Source: Leptotrichia wadei
GTDB taxonomy: Bacteria > Fusobacteriota > Fusobacteriia > Fusobacteriales > Leptotrichiaceae
DNA: 64,000 nt
Assembly (NCBI RefSeq): GCF_007990545.2
Contig: NZ_AP019829.2
Span: forward strand, 1,922,001-1,986,000
Reading direction: 5' to 3'
In this document: positions 36,093-46,611 of the stretch, one piece after another
Layout of the letters: each line of letters opens with the position of its first letter
How positions within the stretch are numbered: the first letter of the stretch is position 1
Made by a program: the position numbers and the translations under genes
The notes under the pieces: generated by a model
The model's database searches: none
Told to the model about the DNA's origin: nothing
The model's input: the letters and a program-made list of their open reading frames with translations, nothing else

Positions 36093-37196
36093 TTATTTAA
36101 CTTCTAAACCAAGGTTTAACCCTGCTCTTAATTCATTGTATTCTCTTGTATACTTATCAGTGTTATAACGTCCATCGTTAGCATATCCTTTAACAGTTTC
36201 TTTATTAACAACTCTGTATTTAACTTCAGGATTTACTGTCAATGTTCCTACTGACAAATCAATTCCTGTTTTATATCCTAATCCAGTCCATACTGAGAAA
36301 TTGTTTTTAAATCCGTGTCTAGCAGTTTGTTTTTCCCATTCATTTTCTGTATTAATTAATCCGTAAAATCCTGCTAATTCAGGTGTTTTATAAGTTGCTC
36401 CAGTTACATAATCCAAATACACAGTAGATTTAGCATCTTTTCCAGTTTCAGTTAATTTACCTTTTGCATCTCTTAAATGGTTATTTAATGTAACATAGTA
36501 ATTTAAATTCCCTGCTCCATTATCAAAAATTTTACCATTAGTTGCTAAATCGAAATTAGCACCTACACCACTTGTTTTTCCATTTCTGAAATCATTTCCA
36601 GACCATGCATTATCTCCGTCTTTTTCTCCTGATTGATCAAAGTATACAAATTGAGCTTTTCCATCAAAATGTTGACCGAAGAAGTTGATTCCAAATGTTG
36701 GTCCTAAATAGATTTCATTTAATGTTCCTCTATGCCCTGCATATTTACCGTTACCATTTGTAGTTTTGTATTTCCATCCTAAATCCCATTTAGAAGTCCA
36801 AGAACCTAATGTAACATCTCTGTATAATGCGATGTCATTTTCCCAAGTTTGAGATTTGTCATAAGTTCCATTTTTTACTAATTTTTTATTTTGGTAATCA
36901 AAATCATTTTTTACTCTATCTTGATCATTTTGGAATTCAAATCTTAATCCCATGTTTCCTTCATCTACTAAATGTAAATCTCCACCAAGGATGTTTCTCC
37001 ATCTAGTTTTTTCTTTGTTTTCTCCTTTGAATCCTGCAATTCCTAATCCATTTCCTGTATTCGATTTTTTGTCTGTGTAAGTTTGTCTTAATTCTGAAGA
37101 GAAATGAATTTCTTTTAATGTATCTTGTTCTTGATCAGCAATTGCTAAACTAGATACGCTTAAAACTAATGCTAATACTCCTAATACTTTTTTCAT
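36093..37196 (-). CDS. Outer-membrane beta-barrel protein (porin-like)
   Basis: The 367-residue protein has a clear signal peptide (MKKVLGVLALVLSVSSLAIA, cleavage after about residue 20) and then alternating polar/hydrophobic strands rich in Asn, Gly, Tyr and Lys, typical of a 14-16-strand beta-barrel. The style (IHFSSELRQTYTDK near the start, repeated strand-turn units) resembles fusobacterial OM porin-like proteins. It ends GLNLGLEVK, with lysine where many OM proteins have an aromatic residue. AGGAGG precedes the ATG. Probably abundant: single gene, strong site, perfect terminator. Specific substrate unknown. Confidence 0.8.
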   Translation of the reverse strand: MKKVLGVLALVLSVSSLAIADQEQDTLKEIHFSSELRQTYTDKKSNTGNGLGIAGFKGENKEKTRWRNILGGDLHLVDEGNMGLRFEFQNDQDRVKNDFDYQNKKLVKNGTYDKSQTWENDIALYRDVTLGSWTSKWDLGWKYKTTNGNGKYAGHRGTLNEIYLGPTFGINFFGQHFDGKAQFVYFDQSGEKDGDNAWSGNDFRNGKTSGVGANFDLATNGKIFDNGAGNLNYYVTLNNHLRDAKGKLTETGKDAKSTVYLDYVTGATYKTPELAGFYGLINTENEWEKQTARHGFKNNFSVWTGLGYKTGIDLSVGTLTVNPEVKYRVVNKETVKGYANDGRYNTDKYTREYNELRAGLNLGLEVK

Positions 37197-37458
37197 TGTT
37201 TTTTCCTCCTAAAAATAATTTTAACAAATATATATCTTATCATTTCACAGTTAATTTTACCACAATAATATGAATTTGTAAAGTTTTTTTTAAAAATTAG
37301 AAAATAATTTTAATAATTTTACCAAATTAATCAATATAATCACTTAATAATAATCTTATTTTCAATCTAAAATTCTATTTATTAATCTATGACTTTAAAC
37401 TAAAATTTTTTTGTCATATAAAATTAATATTATAACAAGCTTTATTTTCTTCAAAACA

Positions 37459-37506
37459 ATAGCACTACGACAAATTCAATGAAAATCTTATTTAATCGAG
37501 TGCTAT
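37459..37506 (-). terminator. Terminator of tuf
   Basis: Arms ATAGCACT / AGTGCTAT extended by CGA/TCG with a one-base bulge; on the minus strand TGTTTTG follows. It lies 63 bases after the tuf stop. The rest of 37197-37568 is promoter-like A/T-rich DNA with nothing else visible. Confidence 0.65.
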
Positions 37507-37568
37507 GTAAATTATTTTTTTATTATAAAATCATTATTTTAATAAATTAATCTTAAAAAGATATAAAA

Positions 37569-38753
37569 CTATTTAGTAATAGTTGCAACAACTCCTGAAG
37601 CTACTGTTCTTCCACCTTCTCTTATCGCAAATCTTAATCCTTCTTCCATTGCAATTGGGTGAATCAGTTCCACTGTCATTTCAATGTTATCTCCTGGCAT
37701 TACCATTTCTACACCTTCTGGCAGGTTTACTTCTCCTGTAATGTCAGTTGTTCTGAAATAGAATTGTGGTTTGTATCCTGTGAAGAATGGAGTATGTCTT
37801 CCTCCTTCATCTTTTGTCAATACGTATACTTCTGACTTGAATCCTGTATGTGGAGTGATTGTTCCTGGTTTTGCAAGTACTTGCCCTCTTTCCACTTCTT
37901 CTTTCTTAGTTCCTCTTAACAATGCTCCTATATTATCTCCAGCTTGTCCTGAATCCAATAATTTTCTGAACATTTCTACTCCTGTTACTGTTGTTTTTGA
38001 AGTCGGCTTGATTCCTACGATTTCTACTTCTTCCCCAACTTTTACTACTCCTCTTTCTACTCTTCCTGTTACTACTGTTCCTCTTCCTGTAATTGTGAAC
38101 ACATCTTCAATTGGCATAAGGAATGGTTGGTCAATTGGTCTTTCTGGTGTTGGAATATATTCATCCACTGCATCCATCAGTTCTACAATTGCATCTATCC
38201 ATTTTTGTTCTCCATTTAATGCTCCTAATGAAGATCCTTTGATTACTGGTACGTCATCTCCCGGGAATCCGTATTCGTTTAATAATTCTCTTACTTCCAT
38301 TTCTACTAATTCTAATAATTCTTCGTCATCTACCATGTCTACTTTGTTCAAGTATACTACGATGTAAGGTACTCCTACTTGTCTTGCAAGCAAGATGTGT
38401 TCCCTTGTTTGAGGCATTGGACCGTCAGCTGCTGATACTACTAGGATTGCTCCATCCATTTGAGCTGCTCCTGTAATCATATTTTTTACATAGTCAGCAT
38501 GTCCTGGACAGTCTACGTGAGCGTAGTGTCTTTTTTCTGTTTCATACTCAATGTGAGCTGTGTTAATTGTAATCCCTCTTTCTCTTTCTTCAGGAGCTTG
38601 GTCGATGTTTTCAAAATCAACTTTTTCAGCTAGCCCTTTTTCAGACAATACTTTTGAAATTGCTGCTGTTGTTGTTGTCTTTCCGTGGTCAACGTGACCA
38701 ATTGTTCCTATGTTTACGTGTGGTTTACTTCTCTCGAATTTAGCTTTTGCCAT
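37569..38753 (-). CDS. tuf: Elongation factor Tu
   Basis: EF-Tu (394 residues) brings aminoacyl-tRNA to the ribosome. All GTPase motifs are intact: GHVDHGKTT (P-loop), RGITINTAH (switch I), DCPGHADYV (G3), NKVDMVD (G4) and domain 2/3 signatures. It is a stand-alone copy, not within a str operon, with GGAGG, its own strong promoter and terminator. tktB-like gene lies upstream in transcription order. Confidence 0.99.
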   Translation of the reverse strand: MAKAKFERSKPHVNIGTIGHVDHGKTTTTAAISKVLSEKGLAEKVDFENIDQAPEERERGITINTAHIEYETEKRHYAHVDCPGHADYVKNMITGAAQMDGAILVVSAADGPMPQTREHILLARQVGVPYIVVYLNKVDMVDDEELLELVEMEVRELLNEYGFPGDDVPVIKGSSLGALNGEQKWIDAIVELMDAVDEYIPTPERPIDQPFLMPIEDVFTITGRGTVVTGRVERGVVKVGEEVEIVGIKPTSKTTVTGVEMFRKLLDSGQAGDNIGALLRGTKKEEVERGQVLAKPGTITPHTGFKSEVYVLTKDEGGRHTPFFTGYKPQFYFRTTDITGEVNLPEGVEMVMPGDNIEMTVELIHPIAMEEGLRFAIREGGRTVASGVVATITK

Positions 38754-38819
38754 TTTAATTTTTCCTCCATTTTATTTTATTTTTTTTTGTTTTTTATTAA
38801 TGTATTTTATATCGCACTT

Positions 38820-38848
38820 ATTATAACATATTAAAAAGACAAATGCAA
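38820..38848 (-). promoter_or_regulatory. Promoter of tuf
   Basis: Minus strand TTGCAT (38848-38843), 17-base spacer, TATAAT (38825-38820), 67 bases before the tuf ATG. Confidence 0.75.
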
Positions 38849-38877
38849 GTGCATAAAAAATACAAATATTTTTTAAA

Positions 38878-39804
38878 TTAAATATTTTTTAAAACTATTT
38901 CTACAATATTTTTAGCTCTCAATCCATAATTTGTAAGCATAGTTTCCCCATCTGCACTTTGTCCAAAAACATCTTGTATTCCGTGTTTTATCACTTTAGT
39001 AGGATAAGCTTCTGATAAATATTCTGAAACTGCACTTCCTAATCCTCCAATTACCGAATGTTCTTCACTTGTTACAATAAATTTACATTCTTTTGCTGCT
39101 TTTAGAACTGTTTCTGTGTCTAACGGTTTTATCGTAGAAACATTAATCACTCTTGCTTTTATTCCTTTTTCTTCCAATAATTTTGCAGCTTCAAGAGCTT
39201 CTGAAACCATTAGTCCTGTCGCTAATATTGCCACATCATCACCTTGTGTCAAAGTTATAGCTTTTCCTATTTCAAATTTATAATTTTCATCAAATAATAC
39301 TGGTATATTTAATCTTCCAAGCCTTACATAAACAGGTCCTTTGTAGTCTGCTACTGCAAAAATCATTTTTTCTGTTTCAATTGCATCTGCTGGAGATAAT
39401 ACAACCATTCCTGGAATTGCACGCATTAAAGCTATATCCTCAACTGACTGGTGCGAACCTCCATCTTCTCCTAATGAAACTCCTGCATGAGTTGGACAAA
39501 TCTTGACATTTAACTGTGGATATGCCACTGAGTTTCTAATCTGATCAAAAGCACGTCCTGCTGCAAAATGTGCAAAAGTTGAAGCAAATGGTATTTTCCC
39601 AGTTGTTGCGATTCCCGCTGCAGTTGCAACCATATCAGCTTCAGCAATCCCAACATTTATATGTCTTTCTGGAAATTCCTTTTTAAAATATGCAGTCATT
39701 GTCGATTTTGACAAGTCAGCTTCTAGCACAACTACATCTTTATTTATTTTCCCCAATTTAACCAATGTTTCCCCATAAGCTACTCTAGTTGATTTTTTTT
39801 CCAT
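38878..39804 (-). CDS. Transketolase, C-terminal subunit
   Basis: The ~308-residue protein is the pyrimidine-binding plus C-terminal half of a split transketolase (COG3958): ADLSKSTMTAYFKKEFPERHINVGIAEADMVATAAGIA, with the catalytic-type glutamate in GIAEAD, and FASTFAHFAAGRAFDQIRNS. I chose ATG 39804 (nine bases after AGGAG) over an in-frame GTG at 39810. With the partner upstream it transfers two-carbon ketol units in the non-oxidative pentose phosphate pathway. Confidence 0.93.
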   Translation of the reverse strand: MEKKSTRVAYGETLVKLGKINKDVVVLEADLSKSTMTAYFKKEFPERHINVGIAEADMVATAAGIATTGKIPFASTFAHFAAGRAFDQIRNSVAYPQLNVKICPTHAGVSLGEDGGSHQSVEDIALMRAIPGMVVLSPADAIETEKMIFAVADYKGPVYVRLGRLNIPVLFDENYKFEIGKAITLTQGDDVAILATGLMVSEALEAAKLLEEKGIKARVINVSTIKPLDTETVLKAAKECKFIVTSEEHSVIGGLGSAVSEYLSEAYPTKVIKHGIQDVFGQSADGETMLTNYGLRAKNIVEIVLKNI

Positions 39805-40039
39805 TCTCACATTCTCCTATTTTTTTATTTTGGTCATTTTTAAAGTTTATAAAATTCGATTAATGTAATATTTTAAATTTTTACTTATTTCTCTTTTCTT
39901 CTTTTTCAAAATCTTAAAACTCTTTGCTTTTTATTTTTCAATTTTTATATTTGCATATTAAATAAAAAAAATTATAACTTTAAATATTTGTATTTTTTAT
40001 TGCAATCCTTAAATTTTAATTTCCTTCAACACCAGCCTT

Positions 40040-40858
40040 TCAGCTTAATTCTTCCATCGCTTTTTTATATTCTTCCTCATTTGGAGCAGCTCCATGGAAT
40101 CCTGCATTATTTTCCATAAATGAAACACCTTTACCTTTTACAGTATTTGCCACAATAACTGTTGGCTGACCTTTAACTGTTCTTGCTGTATCAAGTGCAT
40201 TTATGATTTCTTCATAATTATGCCCGTCAATCTCAATTACATTCCAGCTAAATGCCTTAAATTTTTCTCCAACTGGAGCAACATCCATTACATCCGAAAC
40301 TTTTCCGTCAATTTGCAAATTATTATAATCAACTATTGCAACTAAATTATCAAGTTTATAATGTGCAGCTGTCATAACAGCTTCCCAAACTTGTCCTTCC
40401 TGCAATTCTCCATCTCCTAAAATTACATAAACTCTATAGTCATTTTTATAAATTTTCGCACTCAAAGCCATTCCATTTGCCGCTGAAAGTCCTTGTCCAA
40501 GTGAACCAGTTGACATTTCAACTCCAGCCAATTTTTTCATATCAGGATGCCCTTGAAGTGGAGAATGCCATTTTCTCAATGTAGGAATAAGATCCCTTCC
40601 TTCTTTTCCTAAAAATCCTTTTTCAATTAAAGCCGCATAAAGTGCAGGAGCTGCATGCCCTTTACTAAGCACAAGCCTGTCACGGTTTTCCATTTTTGGA
40701 TTTTCTGGGTCAATATTCATTTCTTTCCAGTAAAGTACAGCCAAAATATCAGCAATCGAAAGTGAACCACCTGGATGCCCTGACTTTGCCCCATAAATCA
40801 TTTCAATAATGTCTTTTCTCAATGTTTTTGCCTTTTTTTGCAAATTTTCAATTTTCAT
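40040..40858 (-). CDS. Transketolase, N-terminal (TPP-binding) subunit
   Basis: The 272-residue protein is the thiamine-diphosphate domain of a split transketolase (COG3959): [48 protein letters not shown] and [13 protein letters not shown], with the cofactor motif GDG...N (about 146-175). GGAGG precedes the ATG. The C-terminal subunit gene follows after 235 bases of A/T-rich sequence, further apart than in many split operons. Confidence 0.94.
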   Translation of the reverse strand: MKIENLQKKAKTLRKDIIEMIYGAKSGHPGGSLSIADILAVLYWKEMNIDPENPKMENRDRLVLSKGHAAPALYAALIEKGFLGKEGRDLIPTLRKWHSPLQGHPDMKKLAGVEMSTGSLGQGLSAANGMALSAKIYKNDYRVYVILGDGELQEGQVWEAVMTAAHYKLDNLVAIVDYNNLQIDGKVSDVMDVAPVGEKFKAFSWNVIEIDGHNYEEIINALDTARTVKGQPTVIVANTVKGKGVSFMENNAGFHGAAPNEEEYKKAMEELS

Positions 40859-40977
40859 AAAAACCTCCGTTATTATATTGAATTATCAATTTTTTGATTT
40901 TATTATTCAATTATTAAAACAACCATAAACTCGATTAAAAAAAACTTTTCACATCCTAATTTTCAATATTTCTTATT

Positions 40978-42306
40978 CTAATCTTCCTTTTTCAAATTAT
41001 AAAAAAACAAAGAAACACCAAATAATGCCAATGCCACAACAAGTGTTACCTTAACTCCCAGTTCAGTAGCACCCTTTACACCATTTTGAATATTTTGATT
41101 TCCAGCAACTAATAAAGTTGACTGAACAACCTGCTGAACTAGAAATGCCAATTTTAAAAACATTCCCTGTATTCCAAACATAAAGCCTTCCAAACTTACT
41201 TTTTTTGTTTCTGACAGCTTTGCAGAAATTTCACTAAGCATTGCCTGCGGGAAAATAAACGCTGCACCACTTAATCCTGTTCCACAAATCACAAAAAGCA
41301 AATATGCAAAAATCGAATTATTTTTATTAATAAACAGCAGTCCAAAAGTACCTATTATCAAAAGCATCATATCCACAATCAATATTTTCTTATACGAATA
41401 TTTTTTCCCAAACTTGTTTGTAATTGGAAAAAACAGCCCCGCCATTCCAAATAGCACAACTGATATTACAGTCAAATACTTTATGTCCTTTTGCATTACA
41501 GCACTTAAATAATATGTCAAATCCCCACGAAGTATATTAAATCCACAAAAGAAAAAGAAATATCCTAAAAAATATAAAATAATTTCCTTATCCTTCAAAT
41601 GTGAAATTGATTTCATAAACCCTAGCGATTCCGTCTTAGGACGATTTTGTGTAAGTTTCTTTTCCTTTAGAAAAAATACACATGCATAAATTCCTAAAAC
41701 TGACAATATTGTAATCAAAATTACTGTTTTACGTATTCCAACTTCTGTATTCAGCACCCCATTTACCATACCTAATTTTGAAATCAAAATACCTGGCAGA
41801 ACCATCGCAACCCCAGTAAATATGAGCCTAAAAGTTGACTGCATTGTAGACAGGTTAAGCCTCTCCTCCTTATTTGAAGCCAAGTCTGGAATTAAAGCGT
41901 TATATGGGGCTGCAACTAGAGTATAAGCTGTAAAATACAGCCCTCCAACGATTGACAAATAAATAAGTGTCGCCAGCTGCGAACTTTTAACTGGATAAAA
42001 ATACATAATCGTAAGAATCCCAAGCGGCAATCCTCCAATTAGCATAAATATTGACCTTTTTCCAAAACGAAATTTGGAATTATCTGATAAAAATCCCACT
42101 ACAGGATCTGAGATTGCATCAATAATCCTCGCAAAAATAAAGGCCAAAACCAAATATTGCGGCTTTAACAACGGAACTAGGTTTTTTTCCGTTTCAGGCG
42201 GTAAATAATAATACGACAGCCATTGATTATAGATCTGGTCAATCATAAAATATGAAACACCAAGCCCGTAAATTATATAACTTTTCTTCGTTAATCTTGA
42301 ACTCAT
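40978..42306 (-). CDS. MFS transporter of the GPH (sugar:cation symport) type
   Basis: The 442-residue protein has 12 membrane segments and the MelB-type features: RIIDAISDPVVGFLSDNSKFRFGKRSIF in the first half, with the conserved D of TM2 and the cytoplasmic RFGKR loop, and AAPYNALIPDLASN after TM5. GPH transporters move sugars or glycosides with Na or H. I chose ATG 42306, preceded by AAAGG, over a TTG 48 bases upstream without a site. It precedes the transketolase pair on the same strand, consistent with a sugar-use operon; the actual sugar is unknown. Confidence 0.85.
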   Translation of the reverse strand: MSSRLTKKSYIIYGLGVSYFMIDQIYNQWLSYYYLPPETEKNLVPLLKPQYLVLAFIFARIIDAISDPVVGFLSDNSKFRFGKRSIFMLIGGLPLGILTIMYFYPVKSSQLATLIYLSIVGGLYFTAYTLVAAPYNALIPDLASNKEERLNLSTMQSTFRLIFTGVAMVLPGILISKLGMVNGVLNTEVGIRKTVILITILSVLGIYACVFFLKEKKLTQNRPKTESLGFMKSISHLKDKEIILYFLGYFFFFCGFNILRGDLTYYLSAVMQKDIKYLTVISVVLFGMAGLFFPITNKFGKKYSYKKILIVDMMLLIIGTFGLLFINKNNSIFAYLLFVICGTGLSGAAFIFPQAMLSEISAKLSETKKVSLEGFMFGIQGMFLKLAFLVQQVVQSTLLVAGNQNIQNGVKGATELGVKVTLVVALALFGVSLFFYNLKKED

Positions 42307-42404
42307 TAAATTTTCTACCTTTCTGTTTTTTATATTGCTTAAAACCAAGCTCAAAAGTTATAACTCATCTCTTTAAACTTTATATCTATTCAGTTTTTAT
42401 CACT

Positions 42405-43364
42405 TTAATTTGTCAAAAACTCTTTTACTGCCTCAGCATATTCATCTTTACACTCAGGATCTGCATAAATTCTTGTGTGCGAACCTTTTTCAAAAACTTT
42501 TAGCTTGATATTTTCATTCTGTGCAAGCTCGTTATACTCTTCCATAAGCATTCCATAAGTTGTAGCCTTATCATTTTTAGACTGAATTATCAATGTAGGT
42601 ATTCTTTTTAGCAAATACGACAATCTCAATTTATCAAGATGGCTTCCAACTCTTAAATTAAAAATTCTTACAATAACACTTACAATAAATTTTGGAACAC
42701 GACGTTTTCTTGCATCTTCCTTAATTCTCTTTCTTATATTTGAAATTGAACTATCCAATATTAGTTTTTCAATAATTATCCCTTTTTTTCTAAGTGTCTT
42801 TATATACATTTTAGAAGCAATGGCAGATCCCATTCCTCCTTGTGAAAACCCATACAACGTAAAATTATTCTTCCCAAATCTTTCTTTTAACATTTCCATA
42901 GTATGAAAAATATCCTGCCCAAAACAATATCCCATCTTAGTTCTAGCTACATCAGACTTCCCAGAATTTCTCAAATCTGGAATAAAAAAATTATACTCCT
43001 TATCAAGCCCAATATCCTTAAACATCCCCAAATACTGTAATGCCGCCAATCTATTCACACCACGTCCATGAGAAATAATCATAGTTTTTGCAGCTTCCTT
43101 ATTTTCAATAAGCCATCCATAAAGCTGAATTTTCCCCGATTTATACTCAATTTCCTTAAAATTGTAACCATAATCATAAGGATTTGCCTTATTATTCTCA
43201 ATATTATACTTCTGTCTTAACTTTTTACTATTATACACCTCTTCAAATGTGATTCTTGGATATTTCTCAATTTGATTAATAAAATACCGTATTGACAAAT
43301 ATGCAATCACAAAGAAAAATATCATAAATAGTACATTAACTATTATTAATAACTCCGCTCCCAT
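42405..43364 (-). CDS. Membrane-anchored alpha/beta hydrolase
   Basis: The 319-residue protein has one N-terminal membrane helix (about 5-27) and an alpha/beta-hydrolase domain: the oxyanion region ISHGRGVNR (97-105), the nucleophile elbow GFSQGG (S174), an aspartate in QSKNDKAT and the histidine in KGSHTRIY near the C terminus. BAAT/Abhd-type or family S9-like esterases have this layout. Substrate unknown. An AGGAG site precedes the ATG. It lies between tmcAL and the transporter gene on the same strand. Confidence 0.85.
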   Translation of the reverse strand: MGAELLIIVNVLFMIFFFVIAYLSIRYFINQIEKYPRITFEEVYNSKKLRQKYNIENNKANPYDYGYNFKEIEYKSGKIQLYGWLIENKEAAKTMIISHGRGVNRLAALQYLGMFKDIGLDKEYNFFIPDLRNSGKSDVARTKMGYCFGQDIFHTMEMLKERFGKNNFTLYGFSQGGMGSAIASKMYIKTLRKKGIIIEKLILDSSISNIRKRIKEDARKRRVPKFIVSVIVRIFNLRVGSHLDKLRLSYLLKRIPTLIIQSKNDKATTYGMLMEEYNELAQNENIKLKVFEKGSHTRIYADPECKDEYAEAVKEFLTN

Positions 43365-43523
43365 AATTCACTCCTATTCTACTTTGATTTTTTTACATTT
43401 ATAAAAGTATATAAAAGCACTTTAAACAATATCATTTTTTAATAATTTTTGACAAGGGAAATTTTAATTCCTTACTGCTATTGCTTAATTTTTAAAGATT
43501 TTACTTTTATAATTGCCTGTATT

Positions 43524-44885
43524 TTAATTTTGATTATTTAAATAAACAATTGGATTCAATTTTTCTCTTTTTCCTAAAAATAATTCTTTTAATAAAAATC
43601 CATTTTTCTCAATTTTTATTTTTTCAAAAAAATTTTCTTGAATTTTAAAATTTTTTATATTTTCTTTTTTTTCTATATTTCCATTATTTTCAAAAAAATT
43701 TCCAAATTTTTCAATATCCTTCCAATTTACAAAAATATTCTTTTTCTCAAAACTATTTTTCCCCTCAATATTTTCAAAATTATTATTTTCTCGAATTTTC
43801 TTCAAATATTCCCGTCCCTTTTTATCAAATCCCAAAATTCTGACATAATTTATCTCAAAATCCATCATTTCAGCCTTTATGTTTAGCAAAATATTTAAAA
43901 TAATCCGCTCCACACGCCTATTTGACAAGTTTCTTGACTTCGTATTTTCCAAAAATTCCCTATAATTTTTTGAAATTTCCGCTCCCCTATATATTCTAGC
44001 ATAAATTTCACAATTAATGTCATATATTTTCATTATTTTTTCTTTTTTTTCAGTCAAAATCTTATATTTTACGATTTTAAAGATTTCTTCCTTTATTTTT
44101 CCCCCATCAATTCCATTTTTTATTTTAAATTCTAAATTTTCAAGAATTATTTCAAAAGACTTTTCTGGCACAAATTTCTGAATTTTTTTCAACTTTTCCA
44201 AAATAAGTTTTTTTGATTTTAAATTTTTATCGCCACAAAATTCTTCTAATATTTTTTCCAGTTCATTCCGTAAAAACGAAGCACTGGCAAACTCTTCCCT
44301 CTCTTTTTCAACTTTTTCTTCATTATATTCTGAAATTTCCCTTTTTACAATAAACGGCTTTATTTTAAGATTACTTTTCTCAATCTCACGCATATATTCC
44401 AAAGCCAAAATATTATTCGACTTCACAATTCCATCCAGTTCATATTCCTTCAAAGCCAATCTTTGAGAAGTACTGTAACTATTACCTTTTTTCATATATC
44501 CCATAAGTTTGTCCTTGTAATCCTGCCTTTTCTGTAAATCAAGCACCTTTTGCAAAAGCTCAATATTTTCCTCCTCTGCTCCAAAAACCTGAATATCCAT
44601 TCCCAAATAATCCAAAATTCGTGTTGCCATCTTTGAAAAAATCTCAGCATTTTGAATCGAACAGTAAAGTGGAAGCTCCGCAACTAAATTAACTCCATAC
44701 TCTAAATTAACCTGCGTTTTTTCCCATTTATCCAAAAACGAAATTTCTCCCCGCTGAACAAAATCCCCACTTACTACAACAGCAATAAAGACATCTTTAC
44801 CAAATATTTCCCTAATTTTCCTGATTTGATACAAATGTCCATTGTGAAACGGATTGTATTCAGCTACAATTCCTATTTTTAACAA
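43524..44885 (-). CDS. tmcAL: tRNA(Met) cytidine acetate ligase (TmcAL/YlbM family)
   Basis: TmcAL activates acetate with ATP and acetylates C34 of elongator tRNA-Met. The N terminus has the HIGH-like nucleotidyltransferase motif AEYNPFHNGHLYQI (8-21), then VSGDFVQRGEI and ELPLYCSIQNAEIFS, all as in the family. The start is TTG with AGGAG upstream. At 453 residues it is about 40-50 longer than Bacillus TmcAL; the extra part is the last ~70 residues, rich in Asn, Lys, Phe and Glu, and probably not conserved. Confidence 0.9.
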   Translation of the reverse strand: MLKIGIVAEYNPFHNGHLYQIRKIREIFGKDVFIAVVVSGDFVQRGEISFLDKWEKTQVNLEYGVNLVAELPLYCSIQNAEIFSKMATRILDYLGMDIQVFGAEEENIELLQKVLDLQKRQDYKDKLMGYMKKGNSYSTSQRLALKEYELDGIVKSNNILALEYMREIEKSNLKIKPFIVKREISEYNEEKVEKEREEFASASFLRNELEKILEEFCGDKNLKSKKLILEKLKKIQKFVPEKSFEIILENLEFKIKNGIDGGKIKEEIFKIVKYKILTEKKEKIMKIYDINCEIYARIYRGAEISKNYREFLENTKSRNLSNRRVERIILNILLNIKAEMMDFEINYVRILGFDKKGREYLKKIRENNNFENIEGKNSFEKKNIFVNWKDIEKFGNFFENNGNIEKKENIKNFKIQENFFEKIKIEKNGFLLKELFLGKREKLNPIVYLNNQN

Positions 44886-45112
44886 TTTTTTCTCCTAAAA
44901 ACTTTTCTTATTGCTACACATATTATATCATATATCCACCTAATTTTTATAAGTTTTTTTATTTCTTTCTAAAATTTCTTAAAATTCCTTATTTAAATCC
45001 TTTTCTTGAATTTTTTTGACGAAAATTATATAATGTATCCAATCTCTTTAATATTAAACTTAAATAATATTGAAATTTGAATAAAAATCTAAAATTTAAA
45101 GGAGCACAAAAA

Positions 45113-45820
45113 ATGAAAATACACTTTATATTACACGAAACATTTGAAGTCCCAGGAGCTTATCTTGCTTGGGCAGCACTTTCTGGACATGATGTTACAA
45201 TGACAAAAGTCTATCAAGATGAAAAGTTACCTGAAAATGCCGATTCATTTGATTTTCTAATAATAATGGGAGGCCCTCAAAGTCCAATTGGAGATAATAG
45301 CGAGTTTCCTTATTTTAATCCAAAAGCTGAAATTGATTTGATTAAAAAGGCTATAAAAGCTGATAAATACATAGTTGGAGTTTGTCTTGGAGCTCAACTT
45401 TTAGGAGAAGCCTACGGTGGAACTACAGAAAAAAGCCCTTCTTGCGAAATTGGGAATTTTCCAATTGAACTAACTGAAGCTGGATTGGAAGATGAAAATA
45501 TTAAACATTTTGGAAAACAAGCGATAACAGGACATTGGCACAGCGATATGCCAGGACTTCCTGATACAGCAAAAGTTTTAGCAAAAAGCGAAGGATGCCC
45601 ACGACAAATCATTAAATACAGCAAAAAGCACTACGGCTTTCAATGCCATCTTGAATTTACAAAAAAAGTTGCAGAATTACTAATTGATTCAGATAAAGAT
45701 CTTGAGAAGAAAAGCCAAACTTTACCTTATGTCCAATCACCTCAAACAATCCGTGATAACGATTACAATGAGATGAATAATCTTCTTTATGAATTTTTGG
45801 ATAATTTTACAAAAAAATAA
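45113..45820 (+). CDS. Class I glutamine amidotransferase-like protein
   Basis: The 235-residue protein has the triad of a class I glutamine amidotransferase: GVCLGAQLLGEAYGG (C91), with H179 and E181 in FQCHLEF. It resembles the stand-alone GATase group (YfeJ/GMP-synthase-like) rather than a biosynthetic subunit; the acceptor of ammonia or the gamma-glutamyl substrate is unknown. I chose ATG 45113 with AAGGAG upstream rather than a TTG at 45077. It is the first plus-strand gene after a divergent junction with tmcAL. Confidence 0.88.
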   Translation: MKIHFILHETFEVPGAYLAWAALSGHDVTMTKVYQDEKLPENADSFDFLIIMGGPQSPIGDNSEFPYFNPKAEIDLIKKAIKADKYIVGVCLGAQLLGEAYGGTTEKSPSCEIGNFPIELTEAGLEDENIKHFGKQAITGHWHSDMPGLPDTAKVLAKSEGCPRQIIKYSKKHYGFQCHLEFTKKVAELLIDSDKDLEKKSQTLPYVQSPQTIRDNDYNEMNNLLYEFLDNFTKK

Positions 45821-45870
45821 AATAAATTTGTAAAGAACAACTAAATTAAATTTGGAATACTTTTTAAATC

Positions 45871-45898
45871 TTGTTTTTAAAATATTTTAAGGTATAAT
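45871..45898 (+). promoter_or_regulatory. Promoter of the first 2H-type gene
   Basis: TTGTTT (45871-45876), 16-base spacer, TATAAT (45893-45898), 45 bases before the ATG. The block AAATCTTGTTTTTA...AAGGTATAAT recurs before the second paralogue with the same spacing. Confidence 0.7.
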
Positions 45899-45942
45899 TA
45901 TAGTAAAAGTAATCTGAAACAAAAAATTTAGGAGGTTTTATT

Positions 45943-46596
45943 ATGAAAAAGTTATTTTTTTCAATTTTTTTAATGTTTTGTATCAATGTTTTTTCCAATG
46001 TAAATTATAATGTTTTTGTAATTATGGATAACAATGCGACTAAAAATGTGGAAAACATTTCAAAAGGGCTTAAAGATGTAGGAATTGAAAGCCTTTATTC
46101 CAAAGGATATGCCGTTCATCTGACACTTTATCTTACAGAATACAAGCCTGAAACACTAAAAACAATAAAAGATACTGTCAACAAAATTGCAAATCAGACA
46201 AAGCCTTTTGATATAGAATTTTACAGATTAAGAAAAACTGGCGGAAACTGGTTTATGCTTGATGCTCAAAACAATGAAGCTATACAACAGCTTGCAGATG
46301 AAATAACAGTTAGCTTAAACAAATATCGTGCAAAGGACGCAAAAGTTCCTGACTGGGCAAAATCTATTCCTGAAAAAGTAAAATCCTTCAATTTGTATGG
46401 CTCTCCAAACGTATTTACAAGTTTTGATCCGCACATAACTTTACTTACTCCAGAAGATTCAGCAAAAATAGATGCATTTACTTCAAAATATGATTTTAAA
46501 CCCTTTAAATCTAAAGTCATTGGTATCGGAATCGCTCAAGTTGACGATTTAGGACAAGCAAAAAATATAATTTATTCAGTAAAATTTAAAAAATAA
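45943..46596 (+). CDS. Secreted 2H-phosphoesterase-like protein, copy 1
   Basis: The 217-residue protein has a Sec signal peptide (1-19, cleavage near VFS-N). It carries two H-x-T-L motifs, VHLTLYL (H59, T61) and PHITLLT (H164, T166), 105 residues apart. Paired H-h-[ST]-h motifs are the catalytic signature of 2H phosphoesterases (LigT, CPDase, RNA ligase-like), which cleave cyclic phosphodiesters or 2'-5' bonds. Only the motifs and their spacing support this; I did not recognise a named subfamily. GGAGG precedes the ATG. The Trx-like gene follows 15 bases after the stop; a paralogue lies 435 bases downstream. Confidence 0.7.
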   Translation: MKKLFFSIFLMFCINVFSNVNYNVFVIMDNNATKNVENISKGLKDVGIESLYSKGYAVHLTLYLTEYKPETLKTIKDTVNKIANQTKPFDIEFYRLRKTGGNWFMLDAQNNEAIQQLADEITVSLNKYRAKDAKVPDWAKSIPEKVKSFNLYGSPNVFTSFDPHITLLTPEDSAKIDAFTSKYDFKPFKSKVIGIGIAQVDDLGQAKNIIYSVKFKK

Positions 46597-46611
46597 AAAA
46601 GGAAAAATTAT